In this document: piece by piece, positions 6,271 through 12,367 of the stretch | Layout of the letters: each line of letters begins with the position of its first letter | How positions within the stretch are numbered: position 1 is the stretch's first letter | Origin: Phytoactinopolyspora endophytica | Lineage (GTDB): Bacteria > Actinomycetota > Actinomycetes > Jiangellales > Jiangellaceae | Assembly: GCF_004138495.1 (NCBI RefSeq) | Contig: NZ_ML142872.1 | Location: 84,426 to 96,792 of the forward strand | Direction of reading: 5' to 3' | Length of the DNA stretch: 12,367 bases | Made by a program: the position numbers and the translations under genes | The notes under the pieces: generated by a model | What the model was told of the DNA's origin: nothing | Databases searched by the model: none | What the model saw: the letters and a program-made list of their open reading frames with translations, nothing else

Positions 6271-7179
6271 GTGAGTGAAGAAACCGGGACGCGTCCGGCG
6301 AGGCTCGACGTCGGCGTCGTCGGAACCGGGCGAGTCGGAGCAGTTCTCGGGGCGGCGCTGGCGCGAGCCGGGCACCATGTCGTCGCCGGTTACGGTGTCT
6401 CCGTCGCCAGCCGGTCGCGAGCCGACACGCTGCTGCCCGGCATGCCGCTCGTTGACGTGCCGGAGGTACTCGAGCAAGCGGACCTCGCACTGCTCTGCGT
6501 CCCGGACGACGTCCTGCCAGGCTTGGTAGACGGGCTCGTCACCACCGGTGCGATACGCCCCGGGCAGTTCGTCGTGCATACCAGCGGGCGGTTCGGGGTC
6601 TCGGTGCTGGACTCGGCCGCACGGGCCGGTGCCTTGCCGCTCGCGTTGCACCCTGCCCTCACGTTCACCGGGACCTCGGTGGACCTACAGCGGCTGTCCA
6701 GCTCTACATTCGGCATCACCGCACCGGAGCCGCTCTGGCCGGTGGCAGAGGCACTCGTCATCGAGATGGGTGCCGAACCCGTCCGGGTGGCTGAAGAACA
6801 GCGCAGGCTCTACCACGCGGCGTTGACACACGGCGCCAACCATCTGGTCACCTTGATCAACGATGCGATGGATCTGCTCCGGGCCGCCGGTGTCGAGCAG
6901 CCGGATCGGTCGCTGGCGCCATTGCTCTCGGCCGCGTTGGACAACACCTTGCGGCAGGGCGACGAGGCGCTGACCGGACCCGTTTCCCGCGGCGACTCCG
7001 GGACCGTGGCTGACCACCTGCGCGTGGTAGAGGGCGCGATGCCCGAGGCGACGGCCGTGTACACCGCGCTTGCGCGCCGGACTGCCACCCGCGCGCTGGC
7101 GTCGGGTCGTCTCCAGGCGACCGACGCGGAGCCGTTGCTGGAGATCCTTGCCTCGCCGCCCGGCGGTGGTACGCGTTAG
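6271..7179 (+). CDS. Rossmann-fold/DUF2520 protein, possible ketopantoate-reductase-like dehydrogenase
   Basis: The 302-residue protein starts with an NAD(P)-binding Rossmann fold: LDVGVVGTGRVGAVLGAALA with the GxGxxG glycines at 18, 20 and 23. ADLALLCVPDDVLPGLVDGL follows at about 70-89. HTSGRFG (103-109) and LHPALTFTG (126-134) belong to the Rossmann-like part. The C-terminal helical DUF2520 domain includes YHAALTHGANHLVTLINDAMDLL (181-203). Actinomycetes often carry this gene just before panC. I recall that PanG, an alternative ketopantoate reductase described in Francisella, belongs to this type of protein. Reduction of ketopantoate to pantoate with NADPH is thus a reasonable but unproven role; no panE is in the window. 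The GTG start is chosen for the leaderless -10 spacing. The panC gene expected next is separated from it by the ABC operon. Confidence 0.88.
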   Translation: MSEETGTRPARLDVGVVGTGRVGAVLGAALARAGHHVVAGYGVSVASRSRADTLLPGMPLVDVPEVLEQADLALLCVPDDVLPGLVDGLVTTGAIRPGQFVVHTSGRFGVSVLDSAARAGALPLALHPALTFTGTSVDLQRLSSSTFGITAPEPLWPVAEALVIEMGAEPVRVAEEQRRLYHAALTHGANHLVTLINDAMDLLRAAGVEQPDRSLAPLLSAALDNTLRQGDEALTGPVSRGDSGTVADHLRVVEGAMPEATAVYTALARRTATRALASGRLQATDAEPLLEILASPPGGGTR

Positions 7180-7217
7180 GAGCTCCTTGAACCATCCACG
7201 TCGTCGAGCACGGCCTG

Positions 7218-8288
7218 TCATGTTCCCGCATCACGCGGAGGTGTCGTGGAGAGGTAGAGGCGGCGGACAACGTCCTCGATGTCCGGTTCTTCGATGCTGA
7301 GGTCGCGCACTTCCGTACGTTCACCGACGGCGGCTAGTACGGCGGCCGCGGTGGTCTGCTCGGGCGAGAACGATAGCCGCTGACGCAGGCCTTCCGCTTC
7401 GACGCCGACCAGCTCTGCATCTGGAACGTCGGACAACGGAGCAGACGGCTCAACCAGATCGAGCACCATCATCCGCTGCGCACCGACTCGGCCGACAAGG
7501 CCGGGCAGATCTCCGTCGTACACCATCCGGCCATGGTCGACCACGATGACCCGCTCGGTCAGGCGCTGGACGTCATCCATGTCGTGGGTGGTGAGCAGCA
7601 GGCTGGTGCCGTGCAGATCGCGTTGTTCGGTGAGGAACAGCCGCAGCCGTTCCTTGCTCAGCACATCCAGGCCGATCGTCGGCTCGTCGAGAATCAGCAG
7701 GGGCGGTGAGTGCAGCAGCGCCGCGGCGATCTCGCCCCGGATCCGCTGGCCCAGGGAAAGCTGCCGGACCGGTGTGTCCACGAAGGTGCCGAGGTCGAGC
7801 CGGTCCACGAGCTCGTCCCGGCGTTTCAGCCATGTCGCCTCGGGGAGGCGGTGGATCGCGGCCAGGGTCCGGAAGGACTCGCGCAGTGGCAGGTCCCACC
7901 ACAGCTGTGTTCGCTGACCGAAGACCACGCCGATTCTCCGGGCCAGCTGCCGGCGGTGGTGGATCGGATCCAGTCCACACGTGCGCACGGCTCCGGACGA
8001 CGGGACCAGGATGCCTGTGATCATCTTGATGGTCGTCGACTTCCCAGCTCCGTTGGCGCCGATGTAACCGATGGCGGAGCCGGTCGGCATGGCGAAGGTC
8101 AGGCCGTCGACCGCGTGGACCGTTCGTTTGGAGCGGCGGAGCCGCCGGGCGGGTGAACGCACCGTGAAGTCGCGGCGGAGGTCGCGCATGTCGATGATCG
8201 GGCCGTCCAATGGTCTTCCCTCCAAGATTTCTCTCGTGCGGCGTCCCGCACCCGCGGCGCGGTTGATCGCGGGCACGGCCGTGGTCAT
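7218..8288 (-). CDS. ABC-2 type exporter ATP-binding protein (COG4586-like)
   Basis: ATG 8288 gives 356 residues and overlaps the upstream permease stop by 4 bases (ATGA at 8285-8288); the open frame continues upstream only as an overlap. ATPase motifs are complete: Walker A GANGAGKST (77-85), Q-loop Gln125 in VVFGQRTQLWWDLP, signature LSLGQRIRGEIAAALL (177-192), Walker B LLILDE with catalytic Glu202, DEPTIGLD, and H-loop His235 in LTTHDMDDVQRL. LSLGQ in place of LSGGQ, together with GQRTQLWWDLP, is typical of the ATPases that pair with DUF990-type permeases. About 90 residues after the ATPase domain form an accessory domain. It should drive export by the two permeases encoded upstream. The substrate is unknown. 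It is the last gene of the operon and converges on the DUF2520 gene, 38 bases apart. Confidence 0.95.
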   Translation of the reverse strand: MTTAVPAINRAAGAGRRTREILEGRPLDGPIIDMRDLRRDFTVRSPARRLRRSKRTVHAVDGLTFAMPTGSAIGYIGANGAGKSTTIKMITGILVPSSGAVRTCGLDPIHHRRQLARRIGVVFGQRTQLWWDLPLRESFRTLAAIHRLPEATWLKRRDELVDRLDLGTFVDTPVRQLSLGQRIRGEIAAALLHSPPLLILDEPTIGLDVLSKERLRLFLTEQRDLHGTSLLLTTHDMDDVQRLTERVIVVDHGRMVYDGDLPGLVGRVGAQRMMVLDLVEPSAPLSDVPDAELVGVEAEGLRQRLSFSPEQTTAAAVLAAVGERTEVRDLSIEEPDIEDVVRRLYLSTTPPRDAGT

Positions 8289-9088
8289 GAGCCGGCCCCG
8301 GTGTAGTGGCGGAGTCCTGCGCGCCAGCCGAGCAGGGCGACGGCCCAGATCGCCACAGCCATCAACGGACCACACCAGCCCAGCCAGGACGGCAGGCCGG
8401 GCGGCCCGGGGATGTCCAGTAGCGCCAATGTCGGCAGGTAGGCGACGAACGCCGCAGGGACGACGAAGGCGAACAGGATGCGTACCGGCAGCGCGAAGAC
8501 GCTGGCCGGATACTCGGCCGCGTACGAGCCGCCGTAGGTGAACGAGTTCGCAAACTCGGACCCCTCGACCAGCCAGAACTGTATGGCCGCCGCGCACACG
8601 AACAGCGCGGCGAAGATCGCGGCTCCGGCCACGATCGCGGTGACGAGCAGGAGCACCTTCGCCGGCGACCACGCGATCTCGTTGAGTGGAAGTGCGACGG
8701 CCAGCACCGCCCCGCCGATGGCCGTGCGTCCGAGCCGGCGGAGGGAGATGTCGCTGGTCACAAGCTGCGCCAGAACCGGCAGTGGGCGCAGCAGGAACGC
8801 GTCGAGTGTGCCCTCGCGCAGGTAGGTGGGGATGGCGTCGATGTGCCCGATGACCAGGTCGGCAAGGCTGAAGGCGATGTTGGCGACAGCGAAGAGCAGG
8901 GCAGCTGCGGCGAAGTCCAGTTCGCCTAGCACGTCGACGTTGGCGAAGATCACGTAGACCTCGGCGAACTCCAGTACGCCGATGGACATGCTGCCCAGCA
9001 CGTCCATCGCGAACGAGCGACGGTAGGCGGTCTGCGACCGGATCCGTGAGCCCAGCAGGACCCGGTACGGACGGAGACGATCAGCCAC
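8285..9088 (-). CDS. ABC-2 type transporter permease (COG3694-like)
   Basis: The product is 267 residues from GTG 9088, which overlaps the upstream permease gene by 8 bases and is followed by a 4-base overlap with the ATPase gene. About six hydrophobic segments are visible, at roughly residues 30-50, 58-80, 118-135, 142-168, 196-222 and 235-255. The N-terminus (YRVLLGSRIRSQTAYRRSF) and the cytoplasmic stretch IPTYLREGTLDAFLLRPLPVLAQLV are characteristic of this permease family; the 'LREG.LD..L.RP' stretch matches the pattern I know for it. It would form the membrane channel together with the other permease. GTG 9088 is chosen because of the overlap and family length; the ribosome binding site is weak. 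Confidence 0.92.
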   Translation of the reverse strand: MADRLRPYRVLLGSRIRSQTAYRRSFAMDVLGSMSIGVLEFAEVYVIFANVDVLGELDFAAAALLFAVANIAFSLADLVIGHIDAIPTYLREGTLDAFLLRPLPVLAQLVTSDISLRRLGRTAIGGAVLAVALPLNEIAWSPAKVLLLVTAIVAGAAIFAALFVCAAAIQFWLVEGSEFANSFTYGGSYAAEYPASVFALPVRILFAFVVPAAFVAYLPTLALLDIPGPPGLPSWLGWCGPLMAVAIWAVALLGWRAGLRHYTGAGS

Positions 9089-9884
9089 CTTGCACCACCA
9101 GCCTGCGTGCCCCTGCCCGGAAGACGAGCCTGCCGGCGATGAGCAGCCCGGCGAGCCACGCCGCCTGGGTTCCGATCAGGCCGAGCGCCTCGGTACCCGT
9201 CGCATGCCCCATGACGACGTCGATCGGCGTCTGGATCAGCGACGGGAACGGCGTCCAGGACGCGACCGTCCACAGCCAGCCCGGGAACCAGTGGACCGGC
9301 ACGATCATGCCGCTCAAGACGTTGGACGCGACCAGATACAGCGTGGTCGCCCCGCGCAGGTCGAGCAGCCAGAACGCCGCCAGGTTGAGCAGCCACCACC
9401 CGGCGAAGGACAGCACAACGGCAAGCATCGCGCTGACCAGGCCGAGCACGTACGGCAGTGGCGTGGTGGGCAGTGCGAGCCCGGTGACCAGCGCGCCGAC
9501 GAGCAGCGGCGGGAAGCCGCGTGGGATGAACGTGTACGCGGCACGCCCAATGTCGGCGGCGAGGAACGCGAGCTGCGGGTCGACGGGACGGGCCAGGTCC
9601 ACGGCGATGTCGCCGGTGCGGATGCGCAGCGCCAGCTCCCGCCAGCCGAAGACGGCGACCGGGCCGATCAGTGCCTGTGCCAGCCATGCGTAAGTGGCAC
9701 CGGTTGCGGCATCGTAGCCGGCCACAGTCCCGCCCGCGGCGCCGATAGCCCCGACAGTGATGTAGGCCTTGATCAGGCCAAAGACCGTGTTGGTGAAGGC
9801 ACCCGCCACCATCGCCAGGCGGTATGTGGACCACCGGCGGAAGCCCATGGCGACGTGGGCGGCGAACAACCGGGCTGGATCCAT
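9081..9884 (-). CDS. ABC-2 type transporter permease (COG4587-like, DUF990-related)
   Basis: From ATG 9884 the product has 267 residues. It opens with MDPARLFAAHVAMGFRRWST and continues YRLAMVAGAFTNTVFGLIKAYI, the standard beginning of COG4587 permeases. About six hydrophobic helices follow, and the cytoplasmic segment LRIRTGDIAVDLARPVDPQ parallels the LREG segment of its partner. HWFPGWLWTVASWTPFPSLIQTPIDVVMG is another family stretch. The start is debatable. GTG 9947, in frame, has GAGGAGGT at 9957-9964 nine bases upstream and would add 21 basic residues (MSIARLHRYRPTVRRSIRRG then Val), whereas ATG 9884 fits the family length but has only a weak GGGG upstream. It is the first gene of the exporter operon and diverges from panC. 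Confidence 0.92.
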   Translation of the reverse strand: MDPARLFAAHVAMGFRRWSTYRLAMVAGAFTNTVFGLIKAYITVGAIGAAGGTVAGYDAATGATYAWLAQALIGPVAVFGWRELALRIRTGDIAVDLARPVDPQLAFLAADIGRAAYTFIPRGFPPLLVGALVTGLALPTTPLPYVLGLVSAMLAVVLSFAGWWLLNLAAFWLLDLRGATTLYLVASNVLSGMIVPVHWFPGWLWTVASWTPFPSLIQTPIDVVMGHATGTEALGLIGTQAAWLAGLLIAGRLVFRAGARRLVVQGG

Positions 9885-10035
9885 GACGCCCCGGCGTATG
9901 GACCGGCGCACGGTTGGGCGGTATCGATGAAGGCGTGCAATGGACACGCGCAGCAGACCTCCTCGGGCTCGGCGGAAGATAAGGCATTTCCGACGGCCCG
10001 AGATGTCCGCCCGGTCCGGTCGCGAAGAGCACGTG

Positions 10036-10064
10036 ATATTAGTGGCTTTCGTTGATCGCGTCAA
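10036..10064 (-). promoter_or_regulatory. Promoter of the ABC exporter operon
   Basis: On the minus strand, TTGACG (10059-10064) matches the -35 consensus at five of six positions. It is followed by exactly 17 bases and then TAATAT (10036-10041) as the -10. Transcription would start near 10029, leaving a leader of about 80 to 145 bases depending on which permease start is used. It is the best sigma-70-type promoter I see in the window. It lies in the short gap upstream of panC, so the two divergent units share control DNA. Confidence 0.6.
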
Positions 10065-10065
10065 C
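10051..10065. repeat. Inverted repeat GTTGA-N5-TCAAC over the ABC promoter -35
   Basis: GTTGA (10051-10055) and TCAAC (10061-10065) are perfect 5-bp inverted arms with TCGCG between them. The right arm contains the -35 of the minus-strand promoter and the element lies upstream of panC. It could be a regulator site for either unit. The arms are short, so a chance palindrome is also possible. Confidence 0.3.
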
Positions 10066-10108
10066 CGCGACTGGTGAGCGCGGGGACGAGGACGAGAGGT
10101 TGGATTTG

Positions 10109-10969
10109 GTGGACGTACCGGTGGTGGCCCGGACGCGCGCGGAGTTGCAGGACGCGCTGGCGGAGGGCGAGGCCGAGAGCAGCGTCGTCATGACGATGGG
10201 GGCGTTGCATGACGGGCACGCGGCATTGATCCGCCACGCCCGAGCCTTGGTGGGCGACACCGGGCACGTGATCGTGACCATCTTCGTGAACCCGCTGCAG
10301 TTCGCCGAGGGCGAAGATTTCGACCGGTATCCGCGCGCGTTCGAGAACGACCTGAACATCTGCGCGGCGGAGGGCGTTGATCTGGTGTTCGCGCCGACCC
10401 GCGCCGAGATGTATCCCGGCGGCGACGCGCGGGTCACAGTCGATCCGGGCCCACTGGGACGTGAGCTCGAGGGAGCTGCGAGGCCGACCCACTTCGCCGG
10501 CGTGCTGACGGTCGTCGCCAAGCTGCTCAACCTCACCGTGCCCGCGTATGCGGTGTTCGGCGAGAAGGACTACCAGCAGCTCACACTCGTCCGGCGGATG
10601 GCGGACGACCTGGAGATGCCGTACGAGATCGTGGGCGCACCGACGGTCCGCGAAGCCGACGGGCTCGCGCTGTCCAGCCGGAACCGGTACCTTTCCGCCG
10701 ACGAACGGGCGATCGCTGCCGCGCTCTCGGAGGCATTGGCCAAGGGCGCTGAAGCCGGACATCTCGGCCGGGAGGCCGTGTTGCGGGACGCCGTTGCCGT
10801 CCTGGAGCGGCACACCGAGCTCCTCGTCGACTACCTCGTTCTCCGGACGCCGGACCTGGCATCCGACGCGGCGAGCGGTGAATCGCGACTGCTGGTCGCC
10901 GCACGGATCGGTTCGACCAGGTTGCTCGACAACATCGCTGTGGACCTAGGACGCGCGACTTCCGGATGA
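10109..10969 (+). CDS. panC: Pantothenate synthetase (pantoate--beta-alanine ligase), PanC
   Basis: PanC joins pantoate and beta-alanine, using ATP through a pantoyl-adenylate, to make pantothenate in the cytoplasm. From GTG 10109 the protein has 286 residues, close to E. coli PanC. All family motifs are present: MTMGALHDGH (28-37, with the HIGH-type His34 and His37), FVNPLQF (59-65), DFDRYPR, RPTHFAGVLTVVAKLLN (125-141), FGEKDYQQ (150-157) and the KMSKS-like ADGLALSSRNRYL (183-195). The open frame runs upstream to TTG 10052, but the extra residues are not family-like. AGAGG at 10095-10099 sits 9 bases before GTG 10109 and 6 before an alternative TTG 10106. The beta-alanine donor gene panD is at 1538. 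nadB follows 75 bases later in the same direction. Confidence 0.97.
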   Translation: MDVPVVARTRAELQDALAEGEAESSVVMTMGALHDGHAALIRHARALVGDTGHVIVTIFVNPLQFAEGEDFDRYPRAFENDLNICAAEGVDLVFAPTRAEMYPGGDARVTVDPGPLGRELEGAARPTHFAGVLTVVAKLLNLTVPAYAVFGEKDYQQLTLVRRMADDLEMPYEIVGAPTVREADGLALSSRNRYLSADERAIAAALSEALAKGAEAGHLGREAVLRDAVAVLERHTELLVDYLVLRTPDLASDAASGESRLLVAARIGSTRLLDNIAVDLGRATSG

Positions 10970-10977
10970 CGGTGGCC

Positions 10978-10997
10978 AGGTAGGCGCCCTGCTACCT
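10978..10997 (+). terminator. Small hairpin between panC and nadB
   Basis: AGGTAG (10978-10983) and CTACCT (10992-10997) form a perfect 6-bp stem with the loop GCGCCCTG, starting 8 bases after the panC stop. No T-run follows, so strong termination is unlikely. It may attenuate readthrough into nadB or stabilise the panC mRNA end, or be a chance stem. Confidence 0.25.
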
Positions 10998-11044
10998 CGC
11001 ATCTCGGTGGGCTCTTCAGAACGTCGTTTGCCGGAGTCTTGTCC

Positions 11045-12367
11045 ATGGCTCGAGACGCCGTGGCTCAAGACGCCGTAGGCTTTTCCCTCGTGACTGAATT
11101 CCGTTTGCCGCGCCGGCTGCTGACTGAGGCCCCGGGGTGGGCCGAGCACGCGGACGTCGTCGTGGTCGGCAGTGGCATCGCGGGGCTGACCATCGCGCTG
11201 GAGGCGCGCAAAGCCGGCCGGGTGCTTCTGGTGACCAAGACGGGACTGCCGGCCGGATCCACGGCCTGGGCACAAGGCGGGATCGCGGCCGCCCTGGGAC
11301 CGGAGGACAGCCCCGAGCAGCACCTGCACGACACGCTCATGGCGGGAGGCGGGCTCTGCGACGAGGACGCCGTCCGGACCCTGGTGACGGAGGGGCCGCA
11401 GCGGGTCCGTGAACTGGCGGCGCTCGGCACGGAGTTCGAACGCGCGGACGACGGCACCATCGCGCTGACCCGCGAGGGCGGTCACCGGCGCGACCGGATC
11501 GCTCACGCCGGTGGTGATGCCACCGGCAAAGAGATCTCGCGGGCCCTGATCGAGGCGCTGCGTGCCGTCGAAGAAGACCCGGGCATCGACGTGATCGAGC
11601 ATGCGCTGGTGACCGACGTGCTGACCGATGCCCACGGACGCGCCTGCGGAGTGAGCCTGCATGTCATCGGAGAGGGACGGATCGACGGTGTCGGTGCGGC
11701 GCTGGGACGCGCCGTCGTACTGGCCACCGGCGGGTTCGGTCAGGTCTACGCCTCCACGACCAATCCGCCGGTCTCCACCGGTGACGGAGTGGCTTTGGCG
11801 CTGCGTGCCGGTGCGCAGATCGTCGACCTGGAGTTCGTCCAGTTCCATCCCACCGTGTTGTGGCTCGGCCGCACGGCGAAGGGGCAGCAGCCGCTGATCT
11901 CCGAAGCGGTCCGGGGCGAGGGAGCGCATCTGCGTGACGTCGAAGGCCGGCGGTTCATGGCCGACCGGCATGAGCTGGCCGAGCTGGCTCCGCGCGACGT
12001 CGTGGCGAAGGGCGTCGTGACCGCGATGGCGGAGACGGCGGCGGAGCACGTGTGGCTCGACGCCCGGCACCTCGGGGCGGAGTTCCTGGCTGAACGGTTT
12101 CCCACCATCGTCGCCCGGTGTCGCTCGTACGGCATCGACCCGGCGACGGATCTGGTGCCGGTAGCCCCGGCTCAGCACTACGCGAGCGGGGGCGTCCGGA
12201 CCGACCTGCGTGGCCGCACCACCGTGCCGGGGCTCTACGCCTGCGGCGAGGTGTCCTGGACCGGTGTGCACGGCGCCAATCGGCTGGCCTCGAATTCGTT
12301 GCTGGAGGGGTTGGTGTGGGGGCACAGGATCGCGATCGACTTGGCCGAGACGCTGGCCGACGTGCCT
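11045..12367 (+). CDS. nadB: L-aspartate oxidase NadB (3' end beyond the window)
   Basis: NadB is a flavoenzyme that oxidises L-aspartate to iminoaspartate, the first step of de novo NAD synthesis, feeding NadA. The 441 visible residues run open to the last base, so the C-terminal helical domain is missing. Visible motifs: the FAD-binding fold ADVVVVGSGIAGLTIALEA (36-54), GSTAWAQGGIAAALGPEDS (71-89), HRRDRIAHAGGDATGKEI (147-164), LATGGFGQVYASTTNPPVSTGDG (226-248), LEFVQFHPT (262-270), ISEAVRGEGA (285-294), LAPRD with Arg317, QHYASGGV with His378, and PGLYACGEVSWTGVHGANRLASNSLLEGLVWG (395-426). ATG 11045 is chosen for GGAG 8 bases upstream; GTG 11090 would remove 15 residues and give a more family-like N-terminus. 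It probably forms a transcription unit with panC. Confidence 0.96.
   Translation, partial: MARDAVAQDAVGFSLVTEFRLPRRLLTEAPGWAEHADVVVVGSGIAGLTIALEARKAGRVLLVTKTGLPAGSTAWAQGGIAAALGPEDSPEQHLHDTLMAGGGLCDEDAVRTLVTEGPQRVRELAALGTEFERADDGTIALTREGGHRRDRIAHAGGDATGKEISRALIEALRAVEEDPGIDVIEHALVTDVLTDAHGRACGVSLHVIGEGRIDGVGAALGRAVVLATGGFGQVYASTTNPPVSTGDGVALALRAGAQIVDLEFVQFHPTVLWLGRTAKGQQPLISEAVRGEGAHLRDVEGRRFMADRHELAELAPRDVVAKGVVTAMAETAAEHVWLDARHLGAEFLAERFPTIVARCRSYGIDPATDLVPVAPAQHYASGGVRTDLRGRTTVPGLYACGEVSWTGVHGANRLASNSLLEGLVWGHRIAIDLAETLADVP
11047..11076 (+). repeat. 15-bp tandem duplication at the start of nadB
   Basis: GGCTCGAGACGCCGT (11047-11061) is followed directly by GGCTCAAGACGCCGT (11062-11076), with one mismatch in 15. 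It encodes the repeated pentapeptide ARDAV/AQDAV in the non-conserved N-terminal extension. If translation instead starts at GTG 11090, the repeat is untranslated leader. Confidence 0.7.

Noticed and set aside
7178..7187. Palindrome AGGAGCTCCT at the end of the DUF2520 gene as a terminator
   Set aside because: It is a 10-bp palindrome without a loop or following T-run, so it cannot form a normal terminator hairpin; most likely chance.
8289..8672. N-terminal extension of the ABC ATPase frame on the minus strand
   Set aside because: The extension lies entirely within the downstream part of the permease gene. ATG 8288 with the ATGA overlap gives the normal family N-terminus.
10052..10108. Upstream TTG start for PanC
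   Set aside because: The added 19 residues are polar and not family-like, and the region holds the exporter promoter. GTG 10109 has a ribosome binding site and gives the usual length.
10946..12325. Long minus-strand open frame of 459 codons opposite nadB
   Set aside because: It mirrors the whole of nadB, whose protein matches a well-known family from end to end. Its own translation is rich in Arg, Gln, His and Pro with no recognisable domain, as expected for an antisense frame in GC-rich DNA.
1..12367. tRNA, rRNA, CRISPR array, insertion sequence, prophage or defence genes
   Set aside because: I looked for cloverleaf ends, regularly spaced repeats, transposase or integrase motifs and terminal inverted repeats and saw none. 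The gaps between genes are all under about 200 bases.

Overview
This window looks like chromosome from a high-GC Actinomycetota. Codon third positions are strongly G/C, GTG starts are common, genes overlap by 4 to 8 bases, and the pan/nad genes sit next to bacterial-PH-domain and Rossmann/DUF2520 genes, a neighbourhood I associate with actinomycetes. I cannot assign a genus from the sequence.

Layout, left to right. (1) Bases 1-1963 on + hold the tail of a small YdbS-like PH-domain membrane protein, a YdbT-like three-PH-domain membrane protein, and panD (aspartate 1-decarboxylase, which makes beta-alanine). They are tightly spaced and probably one operon. (2) Bases 1964-2912 on + hold an intergenic stretch with a hairpin and a possible short leader ORF, then two overlapping small membrane-protein genes of unknown function. 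(3) Bases 2917-4979 on - hold a putative lipoprotein and, upstream of it, a MosC/YbjJ-type MFS transporter. (4) Bases 4980-6231 hold a divergent control region with two abutting 14-bp palindromes (a likely LacI-family operator), then a LacI-family regulator on +. (5) Bases 6271-7179 on + encode a Rossmann/DUF2520 protein, possibly a ketopantoate-reductase-like enzyme. (6) Bases 7218-9884 on - form a three-gene ABC-2 type exporter operon (ATPase plus two permeases) with overlapping ends and a recognisable promoter near 10036-10064. (7) Bases 10109-12367 on + encode panC (pantothenate synthetase) and nadB (L-aspartate oxidase, cut by the window end).

How the genes fit together: PanD supplies beta-alanine and PanC joins it to pantoate to make pantothenate, the CoA precursor. 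NadB uses aspartate, the same substrate as PanD, to start NAD synthesis. The DUF2520 protein may contribute the pantoate-side reductase step. This cofactor block appears to be broken up by two unrelated modules: the membrane protein/lipoprotein/MFS/LacI block between panD and DUF2520, and the ABC exporter operon in opposite orientation between DUF2520 and panC.

I found no tRNA, rRNA, CRISPR array, transposase, phage gene or toxin/defence gene, and no clearly novel multi-gene system. The most interesting items are the twin-palindrome operator, the interrupted pan cluster, the divergent promoter architecture upstream of panC, and the hairpin plus short ORF downstream of panD.
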